The notes under the pieces were generated by a model, which saw only the letters and a program-made list of their open reading frames with translations, searched no databases and had not been told where the DNA came from. From Zeus faber (lineage: Eukaryota; Chordata; Actinopteri; Zeiformes; Zeidae), in the NCBI GenBank assembly GCA_960531495.1, contig OY482849.1, positions 980,399-1,044,398 of the forward strand: DNA of 64,000 nt. Direction: 5' to 3'. Position 1 is the first letter of the stretch. Each line of letters begins with the position of its first letter. The translations under genes were made by a program, and so were the position numbers. Below are positions 11,046 through 22,383 of this stretch, one piece after another.

Positions 11046-11760
11046 ACCAAGGCCTATAATTGAAAATTTCCCTGCTTTCCACTCAGTGCATGCTGGGATA
11101 CGTTCCAGTACTTTCAAACCTTTTCTCAGTGTACTGCTTTTTTCTAGTTTGAAATGTCTCAGTGTATGTATGCCACAGTGTAACTTGCTCACGGTATTTT
11201 TCTGTCACACACATTCCTCAGAGCATTGATATGACCATATGATTTCTCTGTACATTCTGATCAGATAACAAAATAACTAACACTTTGAGCTGGTTGTAAG
11301 CCACATGAGTGTGTTTGTGAGGAGTTTGAATGTGTAAGGATATGTGCTTTGCTCATCTCTGTTCACCATTTTCTCTGTGAAGCACTTTGGATCAATTGTG
11401 TTGTGTTTCAAGCGCTATATTTAAAGCACTATATAGATAAAGGTGACCCTTGATTTCAACAAAACATCAAAAGTATCAGTAATATTTTTAACTCGCACAA
11501 TTTCCAGAATGTGGAAATCATATGTTGTTTTTTTTTATAGCATTGTCATTTTAAATGTTCAGCAGATAAAGGCTTATTCCTGTTGAATCTAACACAATGA
11601 AAATAAATTATTTTTAATCTACATTTGAAATTGTAAATGTTATCCCACTCTTAACTTTTTATTGTGCAATGGTCATTATTTTCTCAGCATCATCCAAATT
11701 CCAAATTGGCTCACTGGTAATTAAGTTTTATCCATCAACAAGCAGACCAACAGGAATTTA
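11046..11760. other. intergenic, no gene seen
   Basis: The stretch 'gtgaagcactttggatcaat ... gcgctatatttaaa' (about 11378-11440) resembles the 3' tail of an L2/CR1-group LINE. The rest is AT-rich and unassigned. Confidence 0.4.
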
Positions 11761-12420
11761 ATCTGCCGCTGCACACCGTACTAAACTGGTTTGAATCTTA
11801 CTTAAAGTACGGGGACTACTTTGTGTCTATAGGTTATTAAACATGTAAGCGGACAAAAATGACATGCAAAGTTCCCCAAGGCTCCATTCCAGAGGCCTCT
11901 TGTGTTTAACATCTATATGGTCCAACTTGCTCAGATTATGGAAAACAACAAAGTATGTTACTATAATTATGCAGACGACACACAAATTTACATAACCATA
12001 TCACCAGGCAACTATGGTCCAATACAATCACTAAGCAAGTACATTGAACCAATCAACGATTGGATGTGCCAGAATGTTCTCCAATTAAACAAAAACAAAA
12101 CTGAAGTAATTATTTTTGGCGCCAAGGAAGAACGACAAAAAGTCAGCACTCAGCCTCAATCGGTAAAGTTAAAAAGCACAAACCAAGCCAGAAAAGCCAT
12201 GCCAGAAATAATTTCTGATCTTGGGCTACCTATATTTATTCTGGGACAGGTCTGCTTTTTGTCCCCAGAGTCAAAACTAAACATAGAGACATAGAGCATA
12301 GAGACGCATTCAGTTTTTATGCACCACATATCTGGGACAAACTCCCAGAAAATGGCAGGTCTCCTGCAACTCAAGGTTGAAGACTTTTCTGTTTGTTGCT
12401 GCTTTTTACTAAACAAAATA
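11761..12420 (+). mobile_element. L2-type LINE fragment (RT second half)
   Basis: It starts in the RT region (LNWFESYLK-like and VPQGS-like pieces). The fingers/palm part FNIYMVQLAQIMENNK is followed by the catalytic-box remnant NYADDTQIYITI (about 11970), NDWMCQNVLQLNKNKTEVI and an open frame to 12294. It is broken and 5'-truncated, and belongs to the same family as the copy at 58335-59170. The 3'UTR follows, with tail-like 'gcattttgaattgccttgtt' at about 12567. Confidence 0.82.
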
Positions 12421-13050
12421 TTAATTGCTTACACTGCACTGTAACTTTTATGACTTGATTTTATGCATTCTATGTATTCTATTTCTTAACTTTATAATGT
12501 GTTATTTCCTTTTACAATGTGTTTCTTTTGCACTTTGTCTTAATGCTTCTGATGTTTTATGTAAAGCATTTTGAATTGCCTTGTTGAAACTAGTGGCTTT
12601 GTGTGCACTGTATTATAACGGCTTTGGCCTATCTGAAACGAAGATTGCAGATAACTGAAAGATCTCCAGACCGGTTCTCCGGTAATAGGATCTAGCCATG
12701 ACAAGATAAATTGCTATTCTGGGCATAGGCAAAAAAGTTGTTAAAAAAGAAAAGATCTCCAGATTGGTTCTCCGGGGCTAGGATATCGCCTTGACAAGGC
12801 CACATGCAATTCGGGGAATAGACGGTATTCAAAATAATTATTAACAAAGAGTAAAACAAGGTTTCTTTGATTAATTTCTTGCACTGCACTGTAACTTTTA
12901 TGCATTCTATGTATTACATTTGTTTTACTTTATGCATTCTATGTCCTTTTATGATGTGTTTCGTTGCACCTAATCTTAATGCTTTTGATGTTTTATGTAA
13001 CGCATTTTGAATTGCCTTGTTGTTGAAATGTGCTATATATATAAACTTGC
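12421..13050 (+). repeat. duplicated L2 3'UTR with an intervening foreign segment
   Basis: Two similar 3'UTR segments, about 12428-12597 and 12884-13045, both contain 'cactgcactgtaacttttat' and 'attttgaattgccttgttg'. They flank about 280 bp of unrelated sequence (12600-12880) that holds the paired-hairpin motif. The second copy ends in 'gtgctatatatataaa', a typical LINE tail. Confidence 0.7.
12661..12830 (+). repeat. two tandem copies of an ERV-leader-like paired-hairpin motif
   Basis: Copy 1 (about 12661-12732) and copy 2 (about 12754-12824) both begin GATCTCCAGA. Copy 2 contains GCCTTGACAAGGC (12788-12800), a perfect stem, then ATTCGGGGAAT (12809-12819), a second stem-loop. Copy 1 is degraded at both stems. 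The same order of elements occurs once in the leader of the plus-strand ERV at 48656-48735. Confidence 0.7.
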
Positions 13051-13254
13051 CTTGTAAGCATAATTCAAGAGAAAGTAATTATTTTGGGCTACTATCTGCG
13101 ACAGATGATGACTTCTTAACCAGCCCACTGAAGAGATGCAGACCACCGACAATTTACTTTTGACAGGGGAGCCCAAGAAGGATGCTTTTCCTGTTTTTTG
13201 TTTTAGGTTGGAGCCACCCTCTCGATAAATTACATTTGTTGACATTAGTTGTAA

Positions 13255-13440
13255 TAAAGGTGGTATGGTGACTCAGTTGTTAGCACTGCTCCTCACAGCA
13301 AGAAGGTGCTGGGTCCAAATCCTGGCTGTCTAGGTCCTTTCTGTTCTGGAGTTTGCATAATCTTCCTGTGCTTGTGTGGGTTGCCCCTGACCATGGCACT
13401 GGCTAAATGAGCTGGAGCCCACTGCTCTTAGGTATAGGAT
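13255..13440 (+). mobile_element. tRNA-derived SINE fragment
   Basis: 'gtggtatggtgactcagttg' followed by 'cctcacagcaagaaggtgct' and 'tggagtttgcat' parallels the head and body of the SINE inside the palindrome arms, but is much more diverged. No intact B box or target duplication is seen. Confidence 0.6.
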
Positions 13441-13669
13441 GGGTTACTTATTTTCCTACTTGTATGAAATTTAAAATGTTCACATCTGTGATAGCTCTGT
13501 CACTGTTCCTTGTGTCTCAGGGTTGCGCCAAACAAATAACAGCTGTGTTTTCAGATTACATGTATTTGTTTTCTTCCATTTCTCAATTGAACGGAAAAAA
13601 ACCCCAAATGACATGTTTTTGAAAGAACCTGACAAGATTCCGTGGCCCATGCTAGTCGCCTGTTTGTAG

Positions 13670-14100
13670 GACGCCTTAGCAGTGGGTAGCGGATGACCCC
13701 TGCTGGTCATTTGAGGTAGCCGCAACGAGTTTCTGGCTATATATTTTATACGGAACTAAAATATATCTCAAATAATAGTAATGATAACTCAAATATATCC
13801 CTACGACCTAGGCTACATGTCACAGCAACCAGTTCACCTTATCTCAATCTGAAAGTACAGGTCCCCGATATGCGCTTTACGTTGGCAAAATGCTTTTATT
13901 TAGAAGATTTTACACTTCACTTCCGCTTCCGCAAACTGTCTAGTCCGATGTTTTTCATTTTTCAATTAAAAAAGGAAAACCGATAAAGTTTTTCCGTTTT
14001 TGGTTTTGAAACGAAAAGCATATTTACCATTTTTTTCGTTTATAAAGTACAAAGGAATTACGAACCTAGACCCAAAGTAAAGAAGAGATATTGATTGATA
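13670..14100 (+). repeat. diverged single copy of the palindrome-arm unit, without the SINE
   Basis: It parallels the left arm: 'ttagcagtgggtagcggatg' (compare 7370-7390), 'gagtttctggctatata', 'aactcaaatatatc', 'ggctacatgtcac' and 'cgttggcaaaatgctttt'. It ends with 'aaagtacaaaggaatta' in the orientation seen in the right arm. It lacks the SINE and carries small indels. The arm sequence is therefore an older dispersed repeat, possibly a non-autonomous element. Confidence 0.65.
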
Positions 14101-14173
14101 TTTGAAATTAAAGGCACCTAAAAGAACCGTCAAGAAGAAGGTGGCGCTAGTGCAACAGATCTGCCGAGCGCCT

Positions 14174-14241
14174 AGAAGAAGAAGAAGCAGACGAAGAAGA
14201 AGCAGAAGAAGAAGAAGAAGAAGAAGAAGAAGAAGAAGAAA
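14174..14241. repeat. (GAA)n microsatellite
   Basis: An imperfect GAA tract with CAG and ACG interruptions. The Arg-rich or Leu-rich ORFs across it are artefacts. Confidence 0.9.
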
Positions 14242-14768
14242 CAAAAACAATTATGGCTGCTGTCGCGGAGTTTATGTTATGTGAGGACCATCCGAGTTAT
14301 ATTCTGTACTCACTTCCAAATTCTTAAATGTGTTTTTTTTTAATTCCCGGGACTCTGGCAAAATTCAAGGAATTTAGTAGTCGTAGTCGATATTTCCTTT
14401 CGCCGAGCTTTGGAGATCAAAGTTGAAAAATACTTGATGGATTTACTGAGGATGGATTTCTCTTTCCAAGTAAAAGCTTGTACTTGGAAAGAGAAATCTA
14501 TCAAAATGTATTTTTTAATTGTATTATTATTTACCTAAATCATTTACAATAAAAATTATTTACAATCACTCCCAAATCCCTATGGAGTGATTGTAAATAC
14601 TTTATTATTTTGCTAGATGCGACCTACTGGCCGAGGGGGATCGTTTAAACGTTATAGTAATAAAAATATGTATTATAAAACACTGCGTTTTGCGCGAATG
14701 GTGAAACATCGTTCGGCCTTATACAAGGATGGGACTGCAGCTGCACCCAGTCCACACCACCTCTTTTA
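14242..14768. other. intergenic, no gene seen
   Basis: AT-rich sequence with two local inverted repeats: 'tttctctttccaagtaaaagcttgtacttggaaagagaaat' around 14458-14498, and the 'tggagtgattgtaaata / tatttacaatcactcc' pair around 14557-14600. Nothing codes. Confidence 0.5.
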
Positions 14769-15800
14769 TTGTTTTTAAGTGTTTTATTTAACAGTGTCGA
14801 CCACAGTATTCTCCTTAACAGACTGGGAAAACGAGTTGGCCTTTTTTTTGGTGGTGTTTTGAAACTGTTCTATGTCATATCTGTCTGGTCGAGAATAGTC
14901 TCTCCCCTGGTGACCACTCCTCTGCCAAACATGAGATTACTTGTGTTCTGCAAGGGTACGTTTTAGGCCACTTATTATTTCGCCTGTACATGCAGCCATT
15001 ATGTGGTCTTATCAGAAAACACGGCCTCCACTTTCATTATTATGCTGACGTCACACAATTGTCTCACCAGAGGACATTAGAAATGTAAACCTATGGACGT
15101 TTGACTTTTTTCTTTTTTTTAATCGAAACTGAGAAAAACCCCCCAAAAAACAGAAGTAATGGCTATTGGACCCAAGGCAAAGAGAGAAATGTTACTTCCA
15201 CATTTAGGGACCCTGGCACACAATACAAAGCCTATAATGTAATTATTAGAATGTTTCTAGACCCAGATCTTAAAAAATGTCACTAAAAGAGCCCTTTATC
15301 ATCTTCTTTATCATCGGCAGAGTGCAGCTGTTTTTAAGCTTGGGAGATACTGAAAAACGTCTGCATGCTTTTATTACAGGTCTTCTTGCACCCTATTGAC
15401 TAACACCAATAGGAGAGCACACATTACCCTTGTTTTTAAAACCGCTTCACTGGCTACCTGTCAGTTTTAGAGTGGATTTTAAGATTATTTTGTAGTTTTA
15501 AAGCTCTTTATGACCTAGGCCCGCAGTACATGTCCGGCATGCTTTTAACATATGTTCCCACTTCCCAGTATGTCACTTGGGTCCTCTGGTGCCATACTTC
15601 TTGTTATTCCAAGGACGAGGACCATACCTATGGGGAGACGGCCTTTAGTGTCTGTCTATGGTTCTCGTCTTTGGAACAGCCTGCCAGAGGATCTGAAAAA
15701 TGCACAGTCAATGCTTATTAAAATAATTCTTAAAACTCACCTTTTCAGCCAGCCTTTTATGTAAGGAGTGGTATCAATGATCAGTTTTATTTTGTTTGTT
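14769..15800 (+). mobile_element. L2/CR1-group LINE fragment (degenerate)
   Basis: It starts in the RT palm ([12 protein letters not shown] at about 14790) and continues through broken pieces. The C-terminal block is recognisable (KALYDLGPQYMSGMLLTYVP near 15510-15560, then LWNSLPEDLKN near 15675 and a SFKS-like tail). Many stops and frameshifts are present. It is a 5'-truncated remnant just upstream of dram2. Confidence 0.7.
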
Positions 15801-16009
15801 TAATTTATTGATATTTTATTCATTTACTTACTTCATCCTTTATTTAGGATAAAGTTTGATTGATTTGATTCCAAGCTAACCACTTTTTCTCAAGCCATGA
15901 TGCTTGCATATCATTCCCCTTTGGCTTTATTTGTCCTGCTGGCATGACGATACAGACTTTGTTTTGTGACACAGGTTCCCTTCAATGACCGCGTGAGAGT
16001 GACCCAAGG

Positions 16010-16499
16010 ATGTGGTGGTTTCAGCAGGGCCTCAGCATCCTGCCGGTCGCCCTGGTGACCTGGACCACAGCCACGTTCATCTTTGCCTACATCACAGCCG
16101 TGGTCTTGAGGCACGTGGACCCACTGGTGCCCTACATCAGGTCGGCCTGTTTTCCCACGGTTCTTACTAGAGGCCCTTGAGGTGTTTGAAGGCTTGTTTT
16201 TTTCGTCCTCAAAAACTGAAGTGCTGGAATACCTTGAAAATATCCCCCTTTTGTGCTGGAGTGCTTGAAAAGTCCAGGGGGGTGGTGATCATGATCATTC
16301 ATAACCCTGGTTTTGTTATTCAAATTGCAACATAATAAAATAAAAATTCCAGAATCACTCTCATGACATAGATGATGCCAGGTGCCATGTACATTTAATC
16401 CAGCATGGTTGGAAATAAACACTTATAATAATAGCTGGCAGTGAGATTAATAATACATTGATATACTTATATAGATCAGTGAGATTTAGATTAAATTAG

Positions 16500-16541
<42 letters not shown>

Positions 16542-19500
16542 GTAGCTGCAGGCAGCTAACACGGGGTCCGTTATCGACACCATGTAAAAATTGTAGATTT
16601 CCCATGGAACATAGCATCGGTTTGTGCTGTCGCTCCTCCTTACGTCAGCATTACGTCTAAAACAAATATTTTTCACGTTTCCAGTGACCACAGCATCAAC
16701 TCACATAATAAAATGCAGTGAGTCCTGGTGACACGCAGAATTACTAATACAAGGATACATTTGTTGCGTGTTATAAGGCTGTCTACTACCTTGTAGTGCA
16801 CAGAGTCCTGCCTCACGGTGTCTCTGTGAAAGGAAATCACTCTGTGTGGACGTTCCCAACAATATGGTTCCATTCAAACTCATTAAACACTACATGTTCC
16901 TCAGACATTTCATAAACTTTTTAAAGTTTTGGGACTAAAATATAACAGACACAATTCATCCCAACGGGATAGACCCCTAATAATAATATTATATCATATT
17001 TTAATTAATAAATATTACATTGAAAATTGATTTGTTTTATGTGAAGTCCTTGAAAATGAAAACAAAATAGTGCTTAACAAAGGTCCTTGAATTTTTTTCA
17101 GTTTGTAATGCGGGAACGAACCCCGTTTCCACACCAAAGGACCTTTCCACTTGGGCATAAGCGACAACCTTGGAGACTATTCAAATGAAGAATCTAAGTG
17201 CACTTGTTTTTAAAACACATGATTGATCAATAAAAAAAACAGAGATATTAACGTTTTTGTGGATTATATTAATAGTTATAGGCTTATTATATAAAAAATA
17301 AGATTCTGTGAATAAGTAGACAACCTTAACCTCATCAAACTTTCAAGAGCTTAAGAAAATAAATGTCTTTTCTGGAGGGTTGTTAAAAGCATGCTCCCAA
17401 GTCTGAGACACTTAGAGTCTCAGACTCATATCAAGTTGATTTGACATGATCTTAAGTCTCATGGCTTTTGGCCCCTCTGATTCCCTGTGATCATTAGTCC
17501 CTACTGGTTAAATCTTTTTTTTTTGCCAACTTTTTAATAGCCTCCTGGCTAAATCTTATATTTGGTGCACTACTGGGATGGACGGGGAAAAAGTCTTTAA
17601 ATGTGTAATACTATCTTTGGAAAAAAAAAAGTTTTTGGTGTATCCCTGCCATTAGTGCCTCCCAAGGATTGTATTATGAGGGTAAAGCAAAGCTTAAGCT
17701 AGTCAGCTGCTAGTCAGATCCAGGGATATGGATCTAACTTAATGATTACATTTCTGTTCTGACAGTGACACAGGGACCATGGCTCCAGAGAGGTGTGTGT
17801 TTGGACTAATGCTGGATGTGTCAGCATTCCTAGGTAACACTGAACACACATCGCCCATTTCCTTATTCCAGATAAGGAAAAAAAACCTACGATAATTTGT
17901 TGATGACCACAAATGCTTTAAGTTGTGGGATGGTGGTGTGATTTGATGATATCCGCGGTTCTGATTTCAGGTGTGGCCACAACGTACGTGCGCTACAAGC
18001 AGGTCCAGGCTCTGACCGGGCCAGAGGAGAACAAACTCCACACTCTGAACCAGTTCGGTCTGGTGCTCGGCTGCATTAGTTCCTCTGGCATGTGTGTGGT
18101 TGCCAACTTTCAGGTTACTGTTGATTTCCACATGTTTTATGGTGTCCTTGAAAACACATTATTACCATATCAGGTCTGTTTTAACAAGACTGGTGTGAAT
18201 TTTTTAATATTGGAATTGTATTATTATTATTATTATTTTTGCAAGATCTGGCAGCCCTCACAGACAATATTGGACCAAATTTAGAAAGTCAAAATTATGT
18301 GTCTGTGAATTTATTCTACTTTGATGTTTTATATTTCCACGACACTCGTCTGCGAATACTGAAACTCTCCATGCGTGTGGGTCCCATTCAGAAAACCACC
18401 CTGTTCTCCATGCATCTGGTGGGGGCTGTCCTGACCTTTGGAGTGGGGGCTCTGTACATCCTGATCCAGGCGCTGGTGTCCTTCTCCATGCAGCCCCATG
18501 TGCACAGCAAGGCCGCCTTCTTGGTTCGCCTCTGGGTCGCAGTGTGGACCGTCTCCAGCATCATCAGTAGTATCCTTGGGTTTTTTACACTTGTGTTTTT
18601 ATTTAGGACTGGGCACATTTTGACCTTATTCAATACAGGCCTCTGCCATAAAAGGCCAGGATGTAGAATGAGTTGATAATTCTTTGCCTTCAGCAGGGAA
18701 TAAATAATGGGGCATGAGAGACACTGAACAAATATCTAGAATGCGTGCACCATATCGGACATTTTCCCCATTGTAACTGTATGATAATATTATTTTGTCT
18801 GTACCTCAACTTAAGATTCCACAAAGTATGTTGGGCCGTTTTGAAAAAAAAAAAAAAAAAAAAAAAATCTGAAAATGGATCACAAAGGTCCGAGAACAAA
18901 GCGCGGGCGTTACATTGACGAAGTGTATCGAGTCTTATAACGGCGTTAATCTTGATGGTTTCAATATGAATTTAAACTTTTAAAAATGTTAAAACAATGT
19001 TCAAATGACTTCAGAAATGCAGAACAGCTTTGTAGAAAACCACCATTAAGTGATGTTGGATTTCTGTCTTTTTGGATAAAAATGTTACATTGCCAAAACC
19101 TTTCCTTATGTAAGCTGGTCATGTTCATTGTAATTGTAAAAAAATAATAACAAATCTGTTTTGCTTATACCAAAATTGACAGTATTTTAACTTTCATCAT
19201 AAACTTGTACATTTGTTTGCTTCACATAAGGACGCACCACACAACAGGGAATGGCGAAAAATAGTGAAAAGCTCCAGTTGTGCTCTGAAAATTAAGTCCT
19301 GTTTCTGATCCAAAGTATTTATTTGCTATTTCCCTTGGGTATGAATAAAGTATCCATTTATCTATCCATCTTATTTGAGAGGCTCCAAATTTGCATAACA
19401 TCCCGTGAAATATTATGGTTTGCCACTTCAGCCACAGGGATGGGGCATCGTGGCAGTTGTCGATTCAGTACACCGCTTTTTGTAAATTAATTAAACAAAT

Positions 19501-20488
19501 ACGTGACATGGCTTAGAGGAAAAAATGGCAACCAAAATCTTTTTTTTTTTCTATTTTGTTATCATGCATCATATCAATGGTTAATACGGTTTTTCCATTG
19601 TTCTCCTTGACTACTATCCTCCAGTGTTTGTGTCCTCTGTTGTAATGTACAGCAGTCTACCTGGAGTGGATGTAGCCCATAAACTACACTGGGTGCCTGG
19701 AGAGACGGTCAGTGGTACCTGGTGTCATGCACAGGGTACAGGTTTTGATGCAACGTGGGTCGGATCGGTAGTACCTTTCTCTTGAACATTGTCATGGTTT
19801 GGTCTAAGAATTTAATGTGTGTATGAGAAAAGTATGCAGAGCTGCCTGCAGAACAGTACTTTTTTTTTGGGTGGTGGGGGGGGTGTCCTGAAAAATAACC
19901 ACCCTACATTTTGCAGGGTTACACGGCTCACATCATCAGCACCATCTCCGAGTGGTCGCTCGCCCTTTCCTTCGTCAGTTTCTTCCTCACATACATCAGG
20001 GACTTTCAGGTATGCACCACACGCCATACATGAACTCAAAAGACTGTCTGTTAGTTTATTTTAAAAGTTATTTTTTGCCTCCAGTATAATGTGTGATAAT
20101 ATGGTTACATTGTTAGCTTTATACTTTGGGAGTGTGATGCACGTAACAAAAACATCTTGGGTTGATTCCTAAGTCACATTGGGACCCAGGTGACGCTAAT
20201 CCTTGACAAACAGTTGTAAACATCTCATTAAAGAAAAAAGGCAATACTGAAAGCCCAGGTCCCATATGGCAAAGACGTTTAATGAAAAGCTTAAAAGCTG
20301 TAGAGCTGCTTGGTCTTTCCACGATGACTTTTGATGACATGACTTTTCATATTTTCTTTTTGAAGAAAATAAATTTGCGAGCAGAGGCGGAGCTACAGGC
20401 TAGCCACCTGTACGACTCACTTCACCACGGCACTGCAGCGTCCTTGGACCAATCGGAAGCTTCACCACTATTTGCAGGAAGCATTTGA
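16010..20488 (+). CDS. dram2: dram2, DNA-damage-regulated autophagy modulator 2 (7 coding exons, 271 aa)
   Basis: Exons: 16010-16140, 17766-17833, 17971-18113, 18392-18566, 19625-19707, 19917-20009, 20366-20488 (stop TGA 20486-20488). All introns are GT-AG and all phases join (816 nt in total). DRAM2 is a six-pass lysosomal/endosomal membrane protein that promotes autophagy. The product begins [10 protein letters not shown] and contains [16 protein letters not shown], then a DTGT segment at the exon 1-2 junction. Further on are [17 protein letters not shown] followed by [16 protein letters not shown], and [21 protein letters not shown]. Its length is close to human DRAM2 (266 aa), and the WWFQQG start fits DRAM2 better than DRAM1. 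An acceptor at 15971-15974 suggests a 5'UTR exon further upstream. Non-canonical ATTAAA hexamers lie at 20535 and 20610. No lesion was seen. Confidence 0.93.
16142..17765 (+). other. dram2 intron 1
   Basis: A 1.6 kb intron with an (AAT)n run at about 16501-16540 and no mobile element that I can recognise. Minus-strand ORFs here (for example 16491-16873) lack coding character. Confidence 0.6.
18567..19624 (+). other. dram2 intron 4
   Basis: A roughly 1.06 kb AT-rich intron with a 23-nt poly(A) run near 18845-18867. No gene or element was recognised. Confidence 0.6.
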
Positions 20489-22383
20489 GCAGAATATCTT
20501 GCCTTCTCTAGCAATGTAATGCTACCAAATCTTTATTAAAAAAAAGAAATTTAATGCAACCATTTTTTACATATTTGTATCAAGTTATTTATGTGCCCAG
20601 TTTGCTTGTATTAAAGAACTGAAGTATTTTAAGTCTTTAGAAGTTTATCTGCTTACCTACATCAGACATCCAGTATATTTACTGAAAAGACTACTGTATC
20701 ATTGCTTACAAAATATACCACTGAGTCTCTCTCTCACTCACACACACACACACTCACTCTATTAAACGGCTCTTTTTGTTTTACATTTGGATTCACATTT
20801 TGTTCTGTGTCTTGTGCCGATGATTATTTGATGATCATTTTTTGGGGAAATTGAAAGTAAGAAAGTAGTTTTATTTAAAAAAGAAAGTGCTTGTCTGACA
20901 TTACTTTCATATTGCTAACACTAACCAAATACAATAGCAAGTTAAAGGACCGGACTTTTGATCTCAACTGTTTTGCCAGGCATAGGGAAGGAGGCCTCTC
21001 GCAAACTCTGCATAAACGGAAAGATCATTGCCATGGACTTCCGTCGACGCTTCTCCACTTCATCAAAAATCGAAATCTTTTTTTTTTTTAAAAGCACAAG
21101 CGCATCTCACAGTTCAACCTGAACATCCATTAGCCATCCACTCTCGCACCTTTGAGTCTCATTTATTTATTTCCATTCATATTTAGTTAGAATGGCTGAG
21201 TTAAATGACAGAAAGTTCAGTTACTTCTGTTGCAGAATTATTGATGCTAGACGGCTTAACCATTTAAATGCAGTCCAATGGGGCAAACATTTAAGCCCTA
21301 AAAAACAAAAAATGTTAAATATCCTTAAGAACAGCAAGGCAAGCTCACAATATAGTCAGACATGGTCCCAAACAGTGTTTTTTATCAGGTTTTTATTTAT
21401 TCTTTTGCACTTCTGCAAATCAGGTGGTATTCCCGAAAGCACACTTTACAAGAGTCAAAATTGGCCCCTTTCTATGCAAATGAGCTTCATTGCAAAAAGC
21501 GTCCACAAACACGAGACGCTAAAAGTCACACAGAGTTTTATAATTTTTACACCAAAATGAGCTGGTATAACCGGGCTTTTGTAAATGCGGGAAAACAATT
21601 TGTGATTGCCGCCAGTTCGGGGTCCGGTGGGGAGCGTGGTGGTTCTCCGCTGTGGTCCCCAGACTCAAAACACCTAAACAATTTCCATTATTTTCAAATC
21701 CCCGTCAGGATTTGGTAGATCACCGTCACAGTGCCTCCAAGGATTTCCTTACAATTTTATGTGTAGAAACAATTTTAGATTTTCTTAAAATGAAAACAAC
21801 TACTGTCTGACAATTATTTAAAGTTTTATATTTATTTAAGACTGATAAAAATAAAAATAAATTGCCACCCAGCTGGAAAACTCTATGGGTGCATTTGCGC
21901 TGGCATATCACAAGCGCAATATCTTTTGTGAATCGGACGCTGCCACGGAACGTATCAAAACCACAGTGCCTGGCACACAGACAACACCTAGGCGCTGCTT
22001 TGCCGAAACAAAATAAGAATTACATTACCACCTTTGGATGTTCCATCTCATTTGCAAAAGGTAGTTCTACATCACCACCTTAGATGTTACTGTTTTTAAC
22101 ATACACTTAAGACAGGTTGGACTATAATGTTAGTTCCTGTTTTTGAAAAGGAGATTTAACATGTGGGGAGCTGCAGTTATGCAGTAAGTTTCTCAAAAGT
22201 AAAGTTCAGTGAGGTTATGCTATGAAGTTATAAATGATGAGAACCAACATTTAATTGGTAATTTTATTGGGAAAAAACATTTGGGCATGGAGTAAAAATT
22301 AGCAAACCTATCCTTTAAATGGGTTAGACTGTAACTGTTTGTGAGGATATGGGAGACATTTTTGAAACAAGTTTTCACCCTAC
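20489..22383. other. dram2 3'UTR and intergenic space before dennd2d
   Basis: The first few hundred bases are dram2 3'UTR. A short CT/CA tract lies at about 20722-20756. I searched the minus strand by eye for the missing downstream DENN-domain exons and found none. ORFs at 21192-21718 (+) have no recognisable domain. Confidence 0.5.

Noticed and set aside
14102..14284. Arg-rich 60-codon ORF resembling a nuclear basic protein
   Set aside because: It is the GAA microsatellite in translation.
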